Source: Plantago major (taxonomy: Eukaryota > Streptophyta > Magnoliopsida > Lamiales > Plantaginaceae). From it: a stretch of DNA of 64,000 bases. The translations under genes were made by a program, and so were the position numbers. Positions 47,640 through 58,465 of the stretch are shown piece after piece. Where the stretch lies: assembly GCA_026545765.1 (NCBI GenBank), contig CM048841.1:75328217-75392216 (forward strand). Direction: 5' to 3'. Under the pieces are notes generated by a model. It had not been told where the DNA came from, did no database searches, and worked only from the letters and a program-made list of their open reading frames with translations. The first letter of the stretch is position 1, and each line of letters starts with the position of its first letter.

Positions 47640-49453
47640 CGGAGGGGGGGGAGAGGCTCTGGTAGTCGAGGCGTGGTCTCAGATTGTCGAGACCCCCCAT
47701 GAGAGAGAGCAAGGGCTCTACCAACAGCCTGAGACATCTGGGAGGACGACCATGACGATTGTCCCTACCTCATGTTCGATATACATCATCCCAACGTCAC
47801 GTGGAACGGCTTGCCTGTGATTTTTCCCCTTTGGTCTGCCAAGTATTATACATTCTTCTTAAATATGTAAAACATAACTTATGATAGTTGACAAGTATAA
47901 ATTGTTGTACTAAAGTAATATATATTTGTTTCTTGTATCTTATACATTGGCAACAGTTTATGGCCTCGGGAGGTCCACAACAAACTAGGTGACATCTTCC
48001 GGAGCATGAGAGAGCCACCGGGGCAGGGTGGTGAGTGTTGGTCTCACATCTCGGACTGCATGAGGGCTGAGTACTTTGATGAGCTGAGGGTAAGTTAAAA
48101 TATGGCATTCGTTTGTTTGTAATTATAATCGTTTTAATATGAGTGGTATGTTAGCCACTGTATGTGAGTGGTATGTTAGCCACTTTATTTGGGTGATATG
48201 TTAGTCACCATTGTGTTAGTAAAATTTAGGACAATGTGAGTGGTATGTTAGCCACTTTGTTTGGGTGATATGTTAGTCACCATTGTGTTAGTAAAATTTA
48301 GGACAATGTGAGTGGTATGTTAGCCACTTTGTTTGGGTAGTATGTTAGCCACTTTGTTTGGGTGATATGTTAGTCACCATATATGTGATGTCGTTGTATC
48401 TTATTAAATTGATGTAACATGGTGACGTTATATATGTATTGACTTTGGATGTTGTATGAAATTGGGAATGTAGAAGGAGTACTTCATTCCTAGAAGGTTG
48501 ATCCCATATATCTGGCGTGTTTACGAGACTGTGGGATCTAAACTATACAGGGATATGGTTTGTACTTGGAAGGCCATTCGGGATCGGGGTGGCCCAATGC
48601 CTCCACAGGTTGATGCAGAGGAGTGGGCCCTTTGGGATGCGTACTGGTGCCGAATTGATGTCCAGGACATTGCCTACATCAACAGATAGAACCGGGCGTC
48701 TCAGTCTGATGCGGCAGGGAGGGTCATTCACCACCTTGGGAGGCGATCTACTGTCACTGATTATTACCAATCGGTATGTATATATATGTTTTTTTTTCAA
48801 TCTAGCATTACGTGTATGTATTGTGTCTCTGATTACTTAACTGTGAGATGATAAATTGTTGACTATATATGTTGTTCAGATCGCACAGGGGGAGGTCACA
48901 TCCAGGTATGACATCTTCAAGAAGGCCAAGGAGAAGGGCGGGGTATGGACCGACTGTCGGGTCTCGTCTATTGCGGTATGTTTATGTTGCTTAAATTTCA
49001 TATTTGTACACTATTACAAGTTATTTTTGAAAAACAGTAACTGATCATGATATCTGCTATTTACAATTTCAGGCTGAGGTTGATGCTCAGGTGGCGAGGC
49101 AGGAGGACGAGACGGGTGATGTGTTGTCAACTGAACAAGTTGACAACATCTTCCTAGAGGTCAACAAACCGGACATCAAAGGACGAATATATGGACTCGG
49201 GAGCCTCGGTTTGAGCTTGGCTAGTCCGGGGTGCTCCTCATCATCATCCCAGCAGTCTAGACGTCCGGTTTACACACAGGACTAGGTCTCGGAAATGGTG
49301 CAGTCGCAGGTCCGGGAACAGGTTGCTCGACTAACTCAAGAGATGGAGCAACAAAGGGACGAGATGGAGCGCCGCGACAGAAACGAGGAGAACGAGCGCC
49401 TTGATTCTGATGGAAGATTCATGTCCCGGTTCACCCCCACCCCCGTCTGGTAG
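47640..49453 (+). pseudogene. plant CACTA Transposase_24-type gene (TNP1/TNPA-like), decayed
   Basis: Exon-like pieces separated by GT-AG-type introns: a leader (about 47640-47825), an exon near 47960-48089 (KLGDIFRSMREPPGQGG, SDCMRAEYFDELR), 48474-48774 (YFIPRRLIPYIWRVYETVGS, PPQVDAEEWALWDAYWCRID, then a stop, then GRVIHHLGRRSTVTDYYQS), 48881-48976 (QGEVTSRYDIFKKAKEKGGV) and 49075-49453 (EVDAQVARQEDETGD ... MEQQRDEMERRDR). The Ptta/En/Spm (Transposase_24) family has this W..W..YW core, the H..GR/K..Y.. segment and a C-terminal coiled coil. At least two in-frame stops (after DIAYINR, and before VSEMVQSQV) show that it is dead. Confidence 0.8.
48135..48385. repeat. minisatellite in an intron of the E3 gene
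   Basis: A unit of about 70 bases with GAGTGGTATGTTAGCCACTT and GGGTGATATGTTAGTCACCA is repeated about three times. The half-units GGTATGTTAGCCAC and GATATGTTAGTCACC alternate. Confidence 0.85.
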
Positions 49454-50622
49454 CTAGTTATGTATATGTACGTTCAGATTTATTATATTTACACTTGTTC
49501 GGATAATTTCTCCTGCTCCGGATATTACTTTATATTATTTATCATTTATTGAAACAGTTTCCGTATTATTGATTTATTATCGAACATTATATTGATTAAA
49601 TAGGTGAACTACGAAAAACAGGGATTAATATGAAATAAATAGTGACGGATTAACAGTGACGGAATAAATAGTGACGGATTAATAGTGACGGATTAACAGT
49701 GACGGAATAAATAGTGACGGAATTAGTGACGGAATTTGAGATTCCGTCACTAATTCCAATAATATATTGGGCGACGAATAGAAATTATCCGTCGCCAAAT
49801 ATAACGACGGATAGATTCTATCCGTCGTCCCATCTAGCGACGGATAATTTCTATCCGTCGTTATATTTGGCGACGGATAATTTCTATCCGTCGCCAATAA
49901 TCGATTTAAAAAAAAAAGTCAAATATATTAATCGGTCGTCCAATCCGTCGCGAATTGGACGACGGATTATCTATCCGTCGTCAAAGTTCCAGTGGGGCGA
50001 CGGAATTACTATCCGTCGCCCGATCGTCACCCCAGCTGGGGCGACGGATCGGCACTGTTTAGAGACGGATTTATCCGTCGCTAAACAGTGTATTTTTTGT
50101 AGTGGTGGTTGGGTAGTGGAGTGGTGGTGGAGGTGGTGGAGTGGTGGTGGGAGAGAAGGAGAGAGGAAGATGAAGGGTTAGTGAGTGATGAGAGGAAGAG
50201 AGTGAAGAATAAATTAGGGTTTCTGCGTAGTTTAGCGACGGATACCCTATCTGTCGCTATTTAGGGATGGGTAAATCTATCCATCCCTAAGTATCCGTCG
50301 CTAAATTTTAAGTTTTTTGTTTTTTATTTTTTTTGTCAACGAATTAGAGACGGAAAAAATTTCGTCTCTAAGCCTAGCGATTCGTCTCTATTTAATCCGT
50401 CGCTAAATTCCGTCCTTAAAAGTTGTTATTCTTGTAGTGACTCTATTCGTCGCTAAATCCGTGACTATTTAGCGACGGATAGGTTATCCGTCATTAGAAG
50501 CTTTGTGACGAAGCCCAAGGAGACGGGTTTATATATTATCCGTCGCTACGGATTTAGCGACGGATCGCTACCTGTGTAGTGACGGATTAATCCGTCGCTA
50601 AATGTTGGGTTTTTTTGTAGTG

Positions 50623-51306
50623 ATGTACCTTCTCCAGGAGGTACAGTAAGGATTATCATAGCTCTTGATAGCTCAAATGATTGTGGTACTTCTGGATCAT
50701 GTGAATCTCAAGATTTACAATAAGTATCCTTCGTAAATATTCATTCATATGCTCAAACTTCAGGTTGAGCTAACATTGGTGTAACCAATATTATTTTTCA
50801 TGAGTATTGAGAATTTTATCTCATACTTCAATATTTCACTTCTGGTGAATTTTATCAACGTGAAGTTGATTATAGAATGAGTATATACATCAAAATAGTT
50901 CTTCAAGAACTTTCCTCATTCAATCAATGTTTGTTAACATGATACGTACTTTTAGTCTCCTTTTGGGACTAACTGTCGGAGATGATATCTCCCCTCATTG
51001 AACTTTCTTGAACCATATGACTTGTAAGTCAAACACTCATTTTCATGTGCACAACCTGAGGTTTGTGTATGAGTGTAGCATTAACAATATAAGAATAAAC
51101 ATGCGAGTATGCAACATCATGCCTAAGGATACTAGAAAAAACCAAATAATTGTAACTATGCAAGAATAAACATATTATGATGCAATGTTTAGTATCTAAA
51201 TGCACATGAAATTTGACTCGATAATGCAACGGTACTGTACGTATTTCGAATTCGTTAATCAATCGGACTTCAGGTCCATGAGCTCATTTTCTATCATCAT
51301 CATGAT
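50623..51306. other. older host DNA around the CACTA insertions
   Basis: The stretch between two CACTA insertions continues at 52569. It has the look of retrotransposon non-coding DNA but I cannot place it. No gene. Confidence 0.35.
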
Positions 51307-52565
51307 CACTACAAAAATCGGCACATGGCGGCGGATAGATCCGTCGCTACAGTTATCTATCCGTCGCCCACGGATCGGGCGACGGATAGAAAATCCGCCG
51401 CCTCGAGCCGTGACGGATAACAATCCGTCGTCGAATTCATGACAGTTGACGGATTGACCATTTTTTAAATTGATAATGGGGCGGATAGATTCTATCCGCC
51501 CATTTCTATTTTTTTTAAAAATAAAATCCGTATTAATTTTTATATTCAGTATACGGATTAATTAAATATCAATTTGTATTCGTATGAGATATTGATTTGT
51601 ATTCAGATATCGGATTAATTTGTATTCAATTTTATATTCGTATCAATTTGTATTAAATGCAGTGCGGTGGTGGTGGGAGGAGAAAGGTGGTGCGGTGGTG
51701 GCAGTGGTGGTGCGGTGGTGGCAGTGGTGGTGGCGCGGTGGTGGTGGCGCGGTGGTGGCAGTGGTGGTGGCAAGGTGGTGGTGGCGCGGTGGTGGCAGTG
51801 GTGGTGGCAAGGTGGTGGTGGCGCGGTGGTGGTGGGAGGAGGAAAGGTGGTGGTGGTGGGAGGAGAGAGGTGGTGGTGGTGGTGGTGGAGATGGTGGTGG
51901 TGCGGTGGTGGTGGGAGGAGAGAGGTGGTGGTGGTGGTGGTGCGGTGGTGGAGATGGTGGTGTGGTGGTGCGGTGGTGGAGATGGTGGTGGTGCGGTGGT
52001 GGTGGGAGGAGAGAGGTGGTGGTGGAGATGGTGGTGGGAGGAGAGAGGTGGTGGTGGTGGTGGTGGAGATGGTGGTGGGAGGAGAGAGGTGGTGGTGGTG
52101 GAGATGGTGGTGGAGGAGGATGGTGGTGGAGGATGGTGGTGGTGGAAGGAGAAAGGTGGTGGTGGGCGGAGGAGGAGAGGAGAAATGGAGGAGAAGTGGT
52201 GGTGGAGGAGATATATGGTTTTTTTTTTAGGCTTTTAGCGACGGATAGATCTAGATCTATCCGTCGCTAACTTTTTTTTTTTTTTTTTTTCGGCTATAGC
52301 GACGGATAGATCTATCCGTCGCTATATTAGCGACGGATAGATCTAGATCTATCCGTCGCTAAATTTTTTTTTTTTTTTTAAATCTTGGTCAAAGCTCTTT
52401 AGCGACGGATAAACTTATCCGTCGCTACAGAGCGACAGATAAATTTTATCTGTCATGAACGGGCGACGGATAGAATCCGTCGCCCGTTTGGCGATCCGTG
52501 CTTCTGAGGCTGACGGATAAAATCGTCGCCCTTCTAGTCCGTTCATTCTGGTAATTCTTGTAGTG
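51307..52565 (-). mobile_element. complete non-autonomous CACTA element, 1,259 bp
   Basis: Begins CACTACAAAAATCGGCACAT and ends GGTAATTCTTGTAGTG. The 3-bp duplicate GAT flanks it (51304-51306, 52566-52568). Subterminal GGCGACGGATAGA and AGCGACGGATAGATC repeats lie at 51328-51440 and 52240-52540. The core (51660-52215) is GGTGGTGG-rich and yields long Gly/Val/Trp ORFs in three frames that are artefacts. Confidence 0.92.
51660..52215 (+). repeat. GGTGGTG-rich minisatellite core
   Basis: Almost pure G and T with scattered GAGAGGAGA and GCGGTGG interruptions; the plus strand is G-rich throughout. Similar cores sit at 9290-9610 and 46430-46729, and a C-rich mirror version at 45325-45460. Confidence 0.9.
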
Positions 52566-52568
52566 GAT

Positions 52569-55200
52569 GTCATCAAATTGACTTACATGTAAGATCCCCA
52601 TGTACATGTCCAATAATTTATGTCAATCGATTTTGCATATGCATATAAAATATATCGGTTCCATGTATATCGGTATCAAATATCTTTGCTAGATTTTTTT
52701 TTCAAGTCAGCACTGATCATCGATATCTGAATATTGTTTTAGGTACCATTTCATTTCATATAGGCCATCTATTATAGTTCAGATATCTATGCCTTTTGTG
52801 GCATACATTACTCTTCAGGAGTACCAACTGCTTTATCTTGCCATTTTCTTGAATTGTATTTAGCACTGCAACCGCATTTCACTGAGGTGGATGAATTATT
52901 AGTACAATAGGCAAGATATCTCAATGTACAACACATGCCATTCTATAATCGATATGTAACTCTGTACGCCTCAAAATAGGATCATAGCGGGTTAACATTC
53001 AAATCATAGAAGTTCATGTTTGATCATATTTTAATATAGTAACATGGAGCTGGAGAGTAAATATTTAGTTCAAGTTTGAACTTTCAAATATATGTGAGGA
53101 TCAATTTACTATATGAATTTAATTGGGCCTGGTGTATACCGGCTTTAAGGGTCCCAAAAAATAATTCAACTGATTTTGTAACCGTGTATCTCTTTATTCA
53201 TGAGATGAAAAATTAATTATATGGCACTCAACCCCATTATATATAGAGTAAACTCACTAAAAAGACTTAATTATGTAGATAAGTATGCAATTTATATTTA
53301 TTTATTTTTTTGAAACTTATATGCAATTATTAAAAAATCACAACCGTCTATAGATTATGAGAGGGTACTACATCTCAAATTGAGTTTTTCTTTGTTTTAT
53401 TTATGTTTTTTTTATTAGGTTTGTTTGTCGTTTGGTAGTATATTTTATTTTGTTAGTGATGACTTCTTTGTGATTTTCCTTTAGTTTTGTCCCTCTGCCA
53501 ATAAAGTCTATTTTTACTTGTACGAAACACGTAAACTTACAGCTAACCTAATACACGGGAACATTCTCGAGTTTTAGTATTATAAAGAAACAACCTCAGC
53601 AAATAAACTGATGATTCATACAAGAAATATATATGTAAAGAAAATCAATGTAGTTATTGATTTGTGTAGCAACTAATGAAGTCATTAATCGTGTACTTTG
53701 TCTCAAACACTGTTAGTAGGTCAGCAAGTCATGGGCTGTCAATGATATGATAGTGGCAAAGTGAAGGAGAGAGCTTGTCTTTATGCAAAATTTCCAACTC
53801 TTTTTTCTTGCTAGCATGCATAAGTCAACTTTTGTAGTGTCGAGTGGGGCTAGGAATCAAACGTAAGATTATTATCGTGTTAGTTGAGATTATTACAGCT
53901 TTTGACTTGGAACTTAGAGAATGATAGTACTGATCAGTATAATAACGGGCGGACTCAAAAATATATACTCAAAATATGATATTATTCAGTCCAGGAAAAA
54001 ATAGCGTTAAATATGAATACAATCTTGTCCTGAATTCTGGAAAAGAATTAAACTTCAACGTTACAAGTATTTTTTTTCCCCTTTTCACTCCAAAGCGAAC
54101 TTTCAAGTGGGTTGAGAGGCGGAGGTGTGTAATGAAGGGTAGGGCAAGTGCTCTGCCTTTTAAAAAAAGAAAAAAATTGCAGTGCATTTATATTATGTTC
54201 TTACAGTTTACACTATCATTCATGTAACATGTTATTTTTTCTTTCATTCTAGTACATATATACGGTATAATATTGGTAATATTATCATTTTTTTCCATAT
54301 GCTTACATTAACAATAATAAAAATATATCTTTCTTTTAGTTGTTCTTTTTCTAAATTTATGCGTTCTAGGCAGTTTGTGATCGTGGGTCCATCTCTGAGT
54401 GGGTTATTTGGAAATTTTATTTAAGGAAGTGAATTTCCTCTAGTACGTGTTATTTTATTTCTTGAAGTATAAAATCTGACATATATAGGATGCACGACAA
54501 ACGTTGAATAGGTATATTAAAAAAAATATTCCGCGGCAACTCATGCATACATAGTATGCATTAAATATAAATGAATAATTCATTATTAAAGTAATTTTAA
54601 ATTTGGACCCCATTTACTAGGAAAATTTTGTATGGAGAAAAAAGATTTATACTTTCTTCGAGGGTACGCACCCCTAGGCTGGATTTTTCCAATTAAGCAC
54701 TCAAATGGAAGAAGATTTACAAGTCAAAAATACTCCTGACGTAATGGAAATGAGAAAAAAATGAAGTAGGCAACCTACACTTGAACCCCACGTAAGCAAT
54801 ACAAATATACGAGTATCTCTTGACACCGACGAGTTTGGTTCTTTCAGTTTCAGGAAATATATGTGTAAGTACGATTTACATCCATCAATCTTTTTAGATG
54901 TCATATAAACGATTAAGTCCCCATCGTTTCAAATTTTACGATGAATGATAAACTATGAACTGACGTAAAATATTATTTATACCGAAGAACAAAAGTCAAA
55001 CTTGGTGATGATGTCATAGGAGAAAGAGTGGAGATACATTCTCTCCTCCCTTTTCTTTGAAATCCTTATTTAATTTTCTTACATTAACCTCCTAAAACTT
55101 TCAAATTATAATAAAGAAGCCTCAATGTTTTAAATTTTCATCCATCTTCTTCTTCAATTTATAAAAAAATTTAAAAAATTAAAAATAAAATTGAAAAAGT
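52569..55200. other. intergenic, nothing firmly recognised
   Basis: A continuation of the DNA into which the CACTA element inserted, then AT-rich sequence. No coding or RNA gene is supported. Confidence 0.4.
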
Positions 55201-55204
55201 GAAC

Positions 55205-55299
55205 TTCCATGGAAGCACCATTGAAGCTTCCATGGAAGCTCCAAATTTGGAGCTTCCAAGCTCCAAATCTGGAGCTTCCATGCTTCCATGGAAGCTCCA

Positions 55300-55300
<1 letters not shown>
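55205..55300. repeat. palindrome of GGAAGCTTCCATGGAAGCTCC-type words
   Basis: GGAAGCTCC, GGAGCTTCC and TTCCATGGAA occur repeatedly in both senses. Arms CCATGGAAGCTCCAAATTTG and GGAGCTTCC... fold on each other. A T-run of about 26 bases follows (55301-55328). Confidence 0.8.
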
Positions 55301-55338
<38 letters not shown>

Positions 55339-55366
55339 TTAATTTAATTTAATTTTTAATTTTTTA

Positions 55367-55616
55367 CTCCCTCCGTTCCGGAGAACTTCATACATTAGGG
55401 TTAGCGCGCAGTTTTATGCGAAAAGTTAAAGTAATGATAGAATATAGAAAATGTGGGAAAAATGTACTTTTAGTGGCAAAATGTATAATTTGAGTGTAAA
55501 GTTGAGATTGTTTATTATTTGTTGGGTGTGGGGCAACTTCATTTTTTAGTAATGTATGGAGTTTTGTGGGACGGCTAAAAATGGCAAATGTATGAAGTTC
55601 TGCGGGGCGGAGGGAT
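55367..55616. mobile_element. Stowaway-like MITE, 250 bp
   Basis: The left end is CTCCCTCCGTTCCGGAGAAC and the right end (complement) CCCTCCGCCCCGCAGAACTT. Both sides carry TTCATACATT just inside. TA flanks at 55365-55366 and 55617-55618. Confidence 0.8.
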
Positions 55617-56114
55617 TACTAAGAAGGAGTTGGATGAAACTATCAAAAGCTAAAACTTTAGGGTTTTAGAAATTATATTGGTATTATATGTCTATATTGT
55701 AAAATACAAAATATTTGAGACAAATGTGATATAAGATGAAACTTGTATTTGTAAATAGAGGGCAAACTAGACTTTTTGTCAAAAGTCAAACTTTGTGTTT
55801 AGATTGGACCTCAGTGTAAATCCTGAATCGTTAGGGACCTAATCATTCACAAGGCATCTAAAAAGGTGGCTGAGTGTAATATTCTCATATGTATAATGGT
55901 GAATAGGGCGGACCGGGAAATACTTTTGACCCTGGACTAATATAATGATAAAATAAATTTATGACGCAAGAATTTTACAGATAATTATAAACTTTTGTTG
56001 TATTTTTAATGTATATTTTTGTTAATGGGTAGTTGCAGATTGAATTAAAGAGATCGTAAATTTAATATTTATATTAAGGAGAACATATATAAAGAAATGA
56101 TAATGACAGACATT

Positions 56115-56795
56115 AAAGTGTAAGCATATGGAGAAGAAAGAAAAAACGAACCCTAAGACGATATGGAAAAAAAAAATCACAATTCATAAGGGGCTAAGGG
56201 CACATTAGTGAAATTATGCAGGAAAAAATAAGCATGATAAGAGAAACATTTTACAAGAAAATGAAGAACAAATTAAGGAAGATTACAAATGTATTTAAAA
56301 TCTAGAGAATAAAAATATGTTGGAAGATGATGATATTATTTTTCTAAATAGAATTAACATAATTAAAAGAATATAAATAATCATAACTTAAAAGAAAAGG
56401 CAAAAAAAAAAAAAAGAAGGTATTATAATTTATATGTAGTAAAATTCTTGTAAAATTTAAAGTGTAAGCATATGGAGAAGAAAGAAAAAACGAACCCTAA
56501 GATGATATGGAAAAAAATCACAATTCATATATAAGGGGCTAAGGCCACATTAGTGAAATTATGCAGGAAAAAATAAGCATGATAAGAAAAACATTTTACA
56601 AGAAAATGAAGAACAAAGGAAGATTACAAATGTATTTAAAATCTAGAGAATAAAAATATGTTGGAAGATGATGATATTATTTTTCTAAATAGAATTAAGA
56701 TAATTAAAAGAATAAAATAATCTAACTCAAAATAAAAAGCAAAAAAAAAATGGTATTATAATTTATATGTAGTAAAATTCTTGTAAAATCACGAT
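56115..56795. repeat. ~343-bp tandem duplication
   Basis: Unit 1 starts at about 56115 and unit 2 at about 56459. Both run from AAAGTGTAAGCATATGGAGA to TTATATGTAGTAAAATTCTT, with few differences and small indels. AT-rich, non-coding. Confidence 0.9.
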
Positions 56796-58465
56796 TTTCA
56801 TTAATATGGGGAAACATATGATTTGGTTTTTCTTATTATTTAGTAAAATCAAGTGTTTTACAATAGTTGCTCTTACATTATAATATAAAATGAAGATAAA
56901 TAAAACTCGTTTACAAATTAATGGGAAAATGAAAATTCATTAAATTTCAAGAACTAATTCATAAAAAAAAAAACAATTAAGAAAAGAAAAATGAAAGTAA
57001 AAGAGTGCTAATAGCAGTAATTGAAGGCTGTTGGGAAAGGGCTAAACACTTAAATAGTACAACAGGATAAGTTGCTCCACGAGGGGAAGGGTGACGATCC
57101 TACGACTACTCTTGTATTTGTTAACTCTTATTTAGAGAGAGTGCGACTGTATTATTCAAAACAAAACAGTCCTAGTGTGGTGAATGTATTATGTAACAAT
57201 GAAATATGTGATCTTGTACGCTTTTAGACCCTCGTTTTTTGCTCAAGATTCAATATTCGTATCATATTTTGGCCAATTACCAACATCTTGTGTATTTTGT
57301 AGGTCATTATCGTGTTTTTTAGGAATTGCACGATTTCAGGTACCAAAACGTCATATTTGGGCGAAATCAGGGAAGTTAAGCAAATACGATGATTTGGCCG
57401 TTGCACGGAGTTCGAGGTGTTGACACTACAAGAATAACCAGATTTAGGGACGGATGTAGGGACGGATAAAAATATCCGTCCCTACCTTAGGGACGAATCG
57501 GCGGATTTAGGGACGGACTAGGGACGGATAGGCCTATCCGTCCCTAGTCCGTCCCTAAATAGGGATGGATTATGGTATCCGTCCCTGTTTTAGGGACGGA
57601 TATTTTATCCGTCCCTAAAACAGTTGGCCAAGAAAAAAAAGAAAAAAAAATGAAAAAAGGGGGTTCAGCGACGGATAGATATCCGTCCCTAAATAGGGAC
57701 GGATTTAGATCCATCCCTAGAACCGGTATACAGAAACAAAAACAGTGGGCAGATCTCCCCATTTGCTCACTGCTTTTCTTTCTTCCTCCTCTCTTCTCAA
57801 ATTCGCCACTTGCCATTTCCGGCCAAATCGCAACGATTCCGGCCAATCTTGTACTCGTTTCGAAGCTCGTGGGACAAGGAGCTCGGGTTGTGCATCAATT
57901 TCAACTTTCATCCGCTATTTTCTCCGGAATTGAAGGTATTTTGGCTAAAACCCTTACTTTTTAAAATTTGGGGATTTTGTTAATTTCGACTAGTTTGATC
58001 AATTGTATGTTTATAGGAAGTATGTAGTAGATAATTTAGCTTATATTACGTATTGGGTTAGCTTTGAGATGTTCAATTGATATATTTATTGTGAAATAGG
58101 ATTGCTAGTATGATGTTAGTATGATTGTAAGTATGTAGGGTATTTACATAGCTATTTTTGTATACGTAGGATTATGAAGATTTAATTGTGTGTTTGGAGA
58201 CAATTTGGTGATTTTGGTGATTTTAATATAATTTTGGAGTATTAACATAAAAACAATTACTAATATTTTCATCTACATTTTGTAATGTTAATAGATATAT
58301 GGAAGTTTAACTACTAGAAAATTGAATTGTAATCGTAAAATGCATGATATTCATTACCAATTGTTAACGTATCCTAATTAAAAATGTAATTGTAATGAAA
58401 CTAAATACGTAATGGTATACATGTTATAAATCTAATAAATTGAGACGCAGGTTAATTGTTGAATT

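Larger units (their letters stand above)
46730..50104 (+). mobile_element. CACTA element E3, innermost, with a decayed transposon gene
   Basis: Starts CACTACAAGAATTCTGAGG and ends TGTATTTTTTGTAGTG at 50104. The 3-bp duplicate GTG flanks it (46727-46729, 50105-50107). It is 3,375 bp. Subterminal repeats (GGCGACGGAT, AGCGACGGAT) occupy 46760-47070 and 49640-50095. It carries exons of a Transposase_24-type gene (47640-49453), but no TNP2 transposase, so it depends on another element. Confidence 0.9.
45860..50439 (-). mobile_element. CACTA element E2, nested in E1, itself interrupted by E3
   Basis: It begins CACTACAAAAAAACATCCGT and ends GTTATTCTTGTAGTG at 50439. The 3-bp duplicate ACT flanks it (45857-45859 and 50440-50442). 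Without E3 it is about 1.2 kb. It holds AGCGACGGAT subterminal repeats, AATACGGATAAACCGACAAT copies (46105-46290) and a GGTGG core (46430-46729 continuing 50108-50155). Orientation is minus because its CACTACAAGAAT-type end is on the right. Confidence 0.88.
45300..50622 (+). mobile_element. CACTA element E1, outermost of the nest, left end lost
   Basis: Pieces lie at about 45300-45859 and 50443-50622, interrupted by E2 and E3. The right terminus is GGGTTTTTTTGTAGTG (ends 50622), complement CACTACAAAAAAACCC. The left piece has a CCACC-rich core (45325-45460), tandem ATTGTCGGTTTATCCGTAT copies (45555-45720) and subterminal AGCGACGGATAACTCGCT (45752-45775). The expected left CACTACAAGAAT end is missing. 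Confidence 0.75.

Noticed and set aside
51620-52270. Long Gly/Val/Trp-rich ORFs in three frames
   Set aside because: They are forced by the GGTGG repeat, which has no stops in any forward frame; composition is not protein-like. The same applies to 9259-9601 and 46337-46732.
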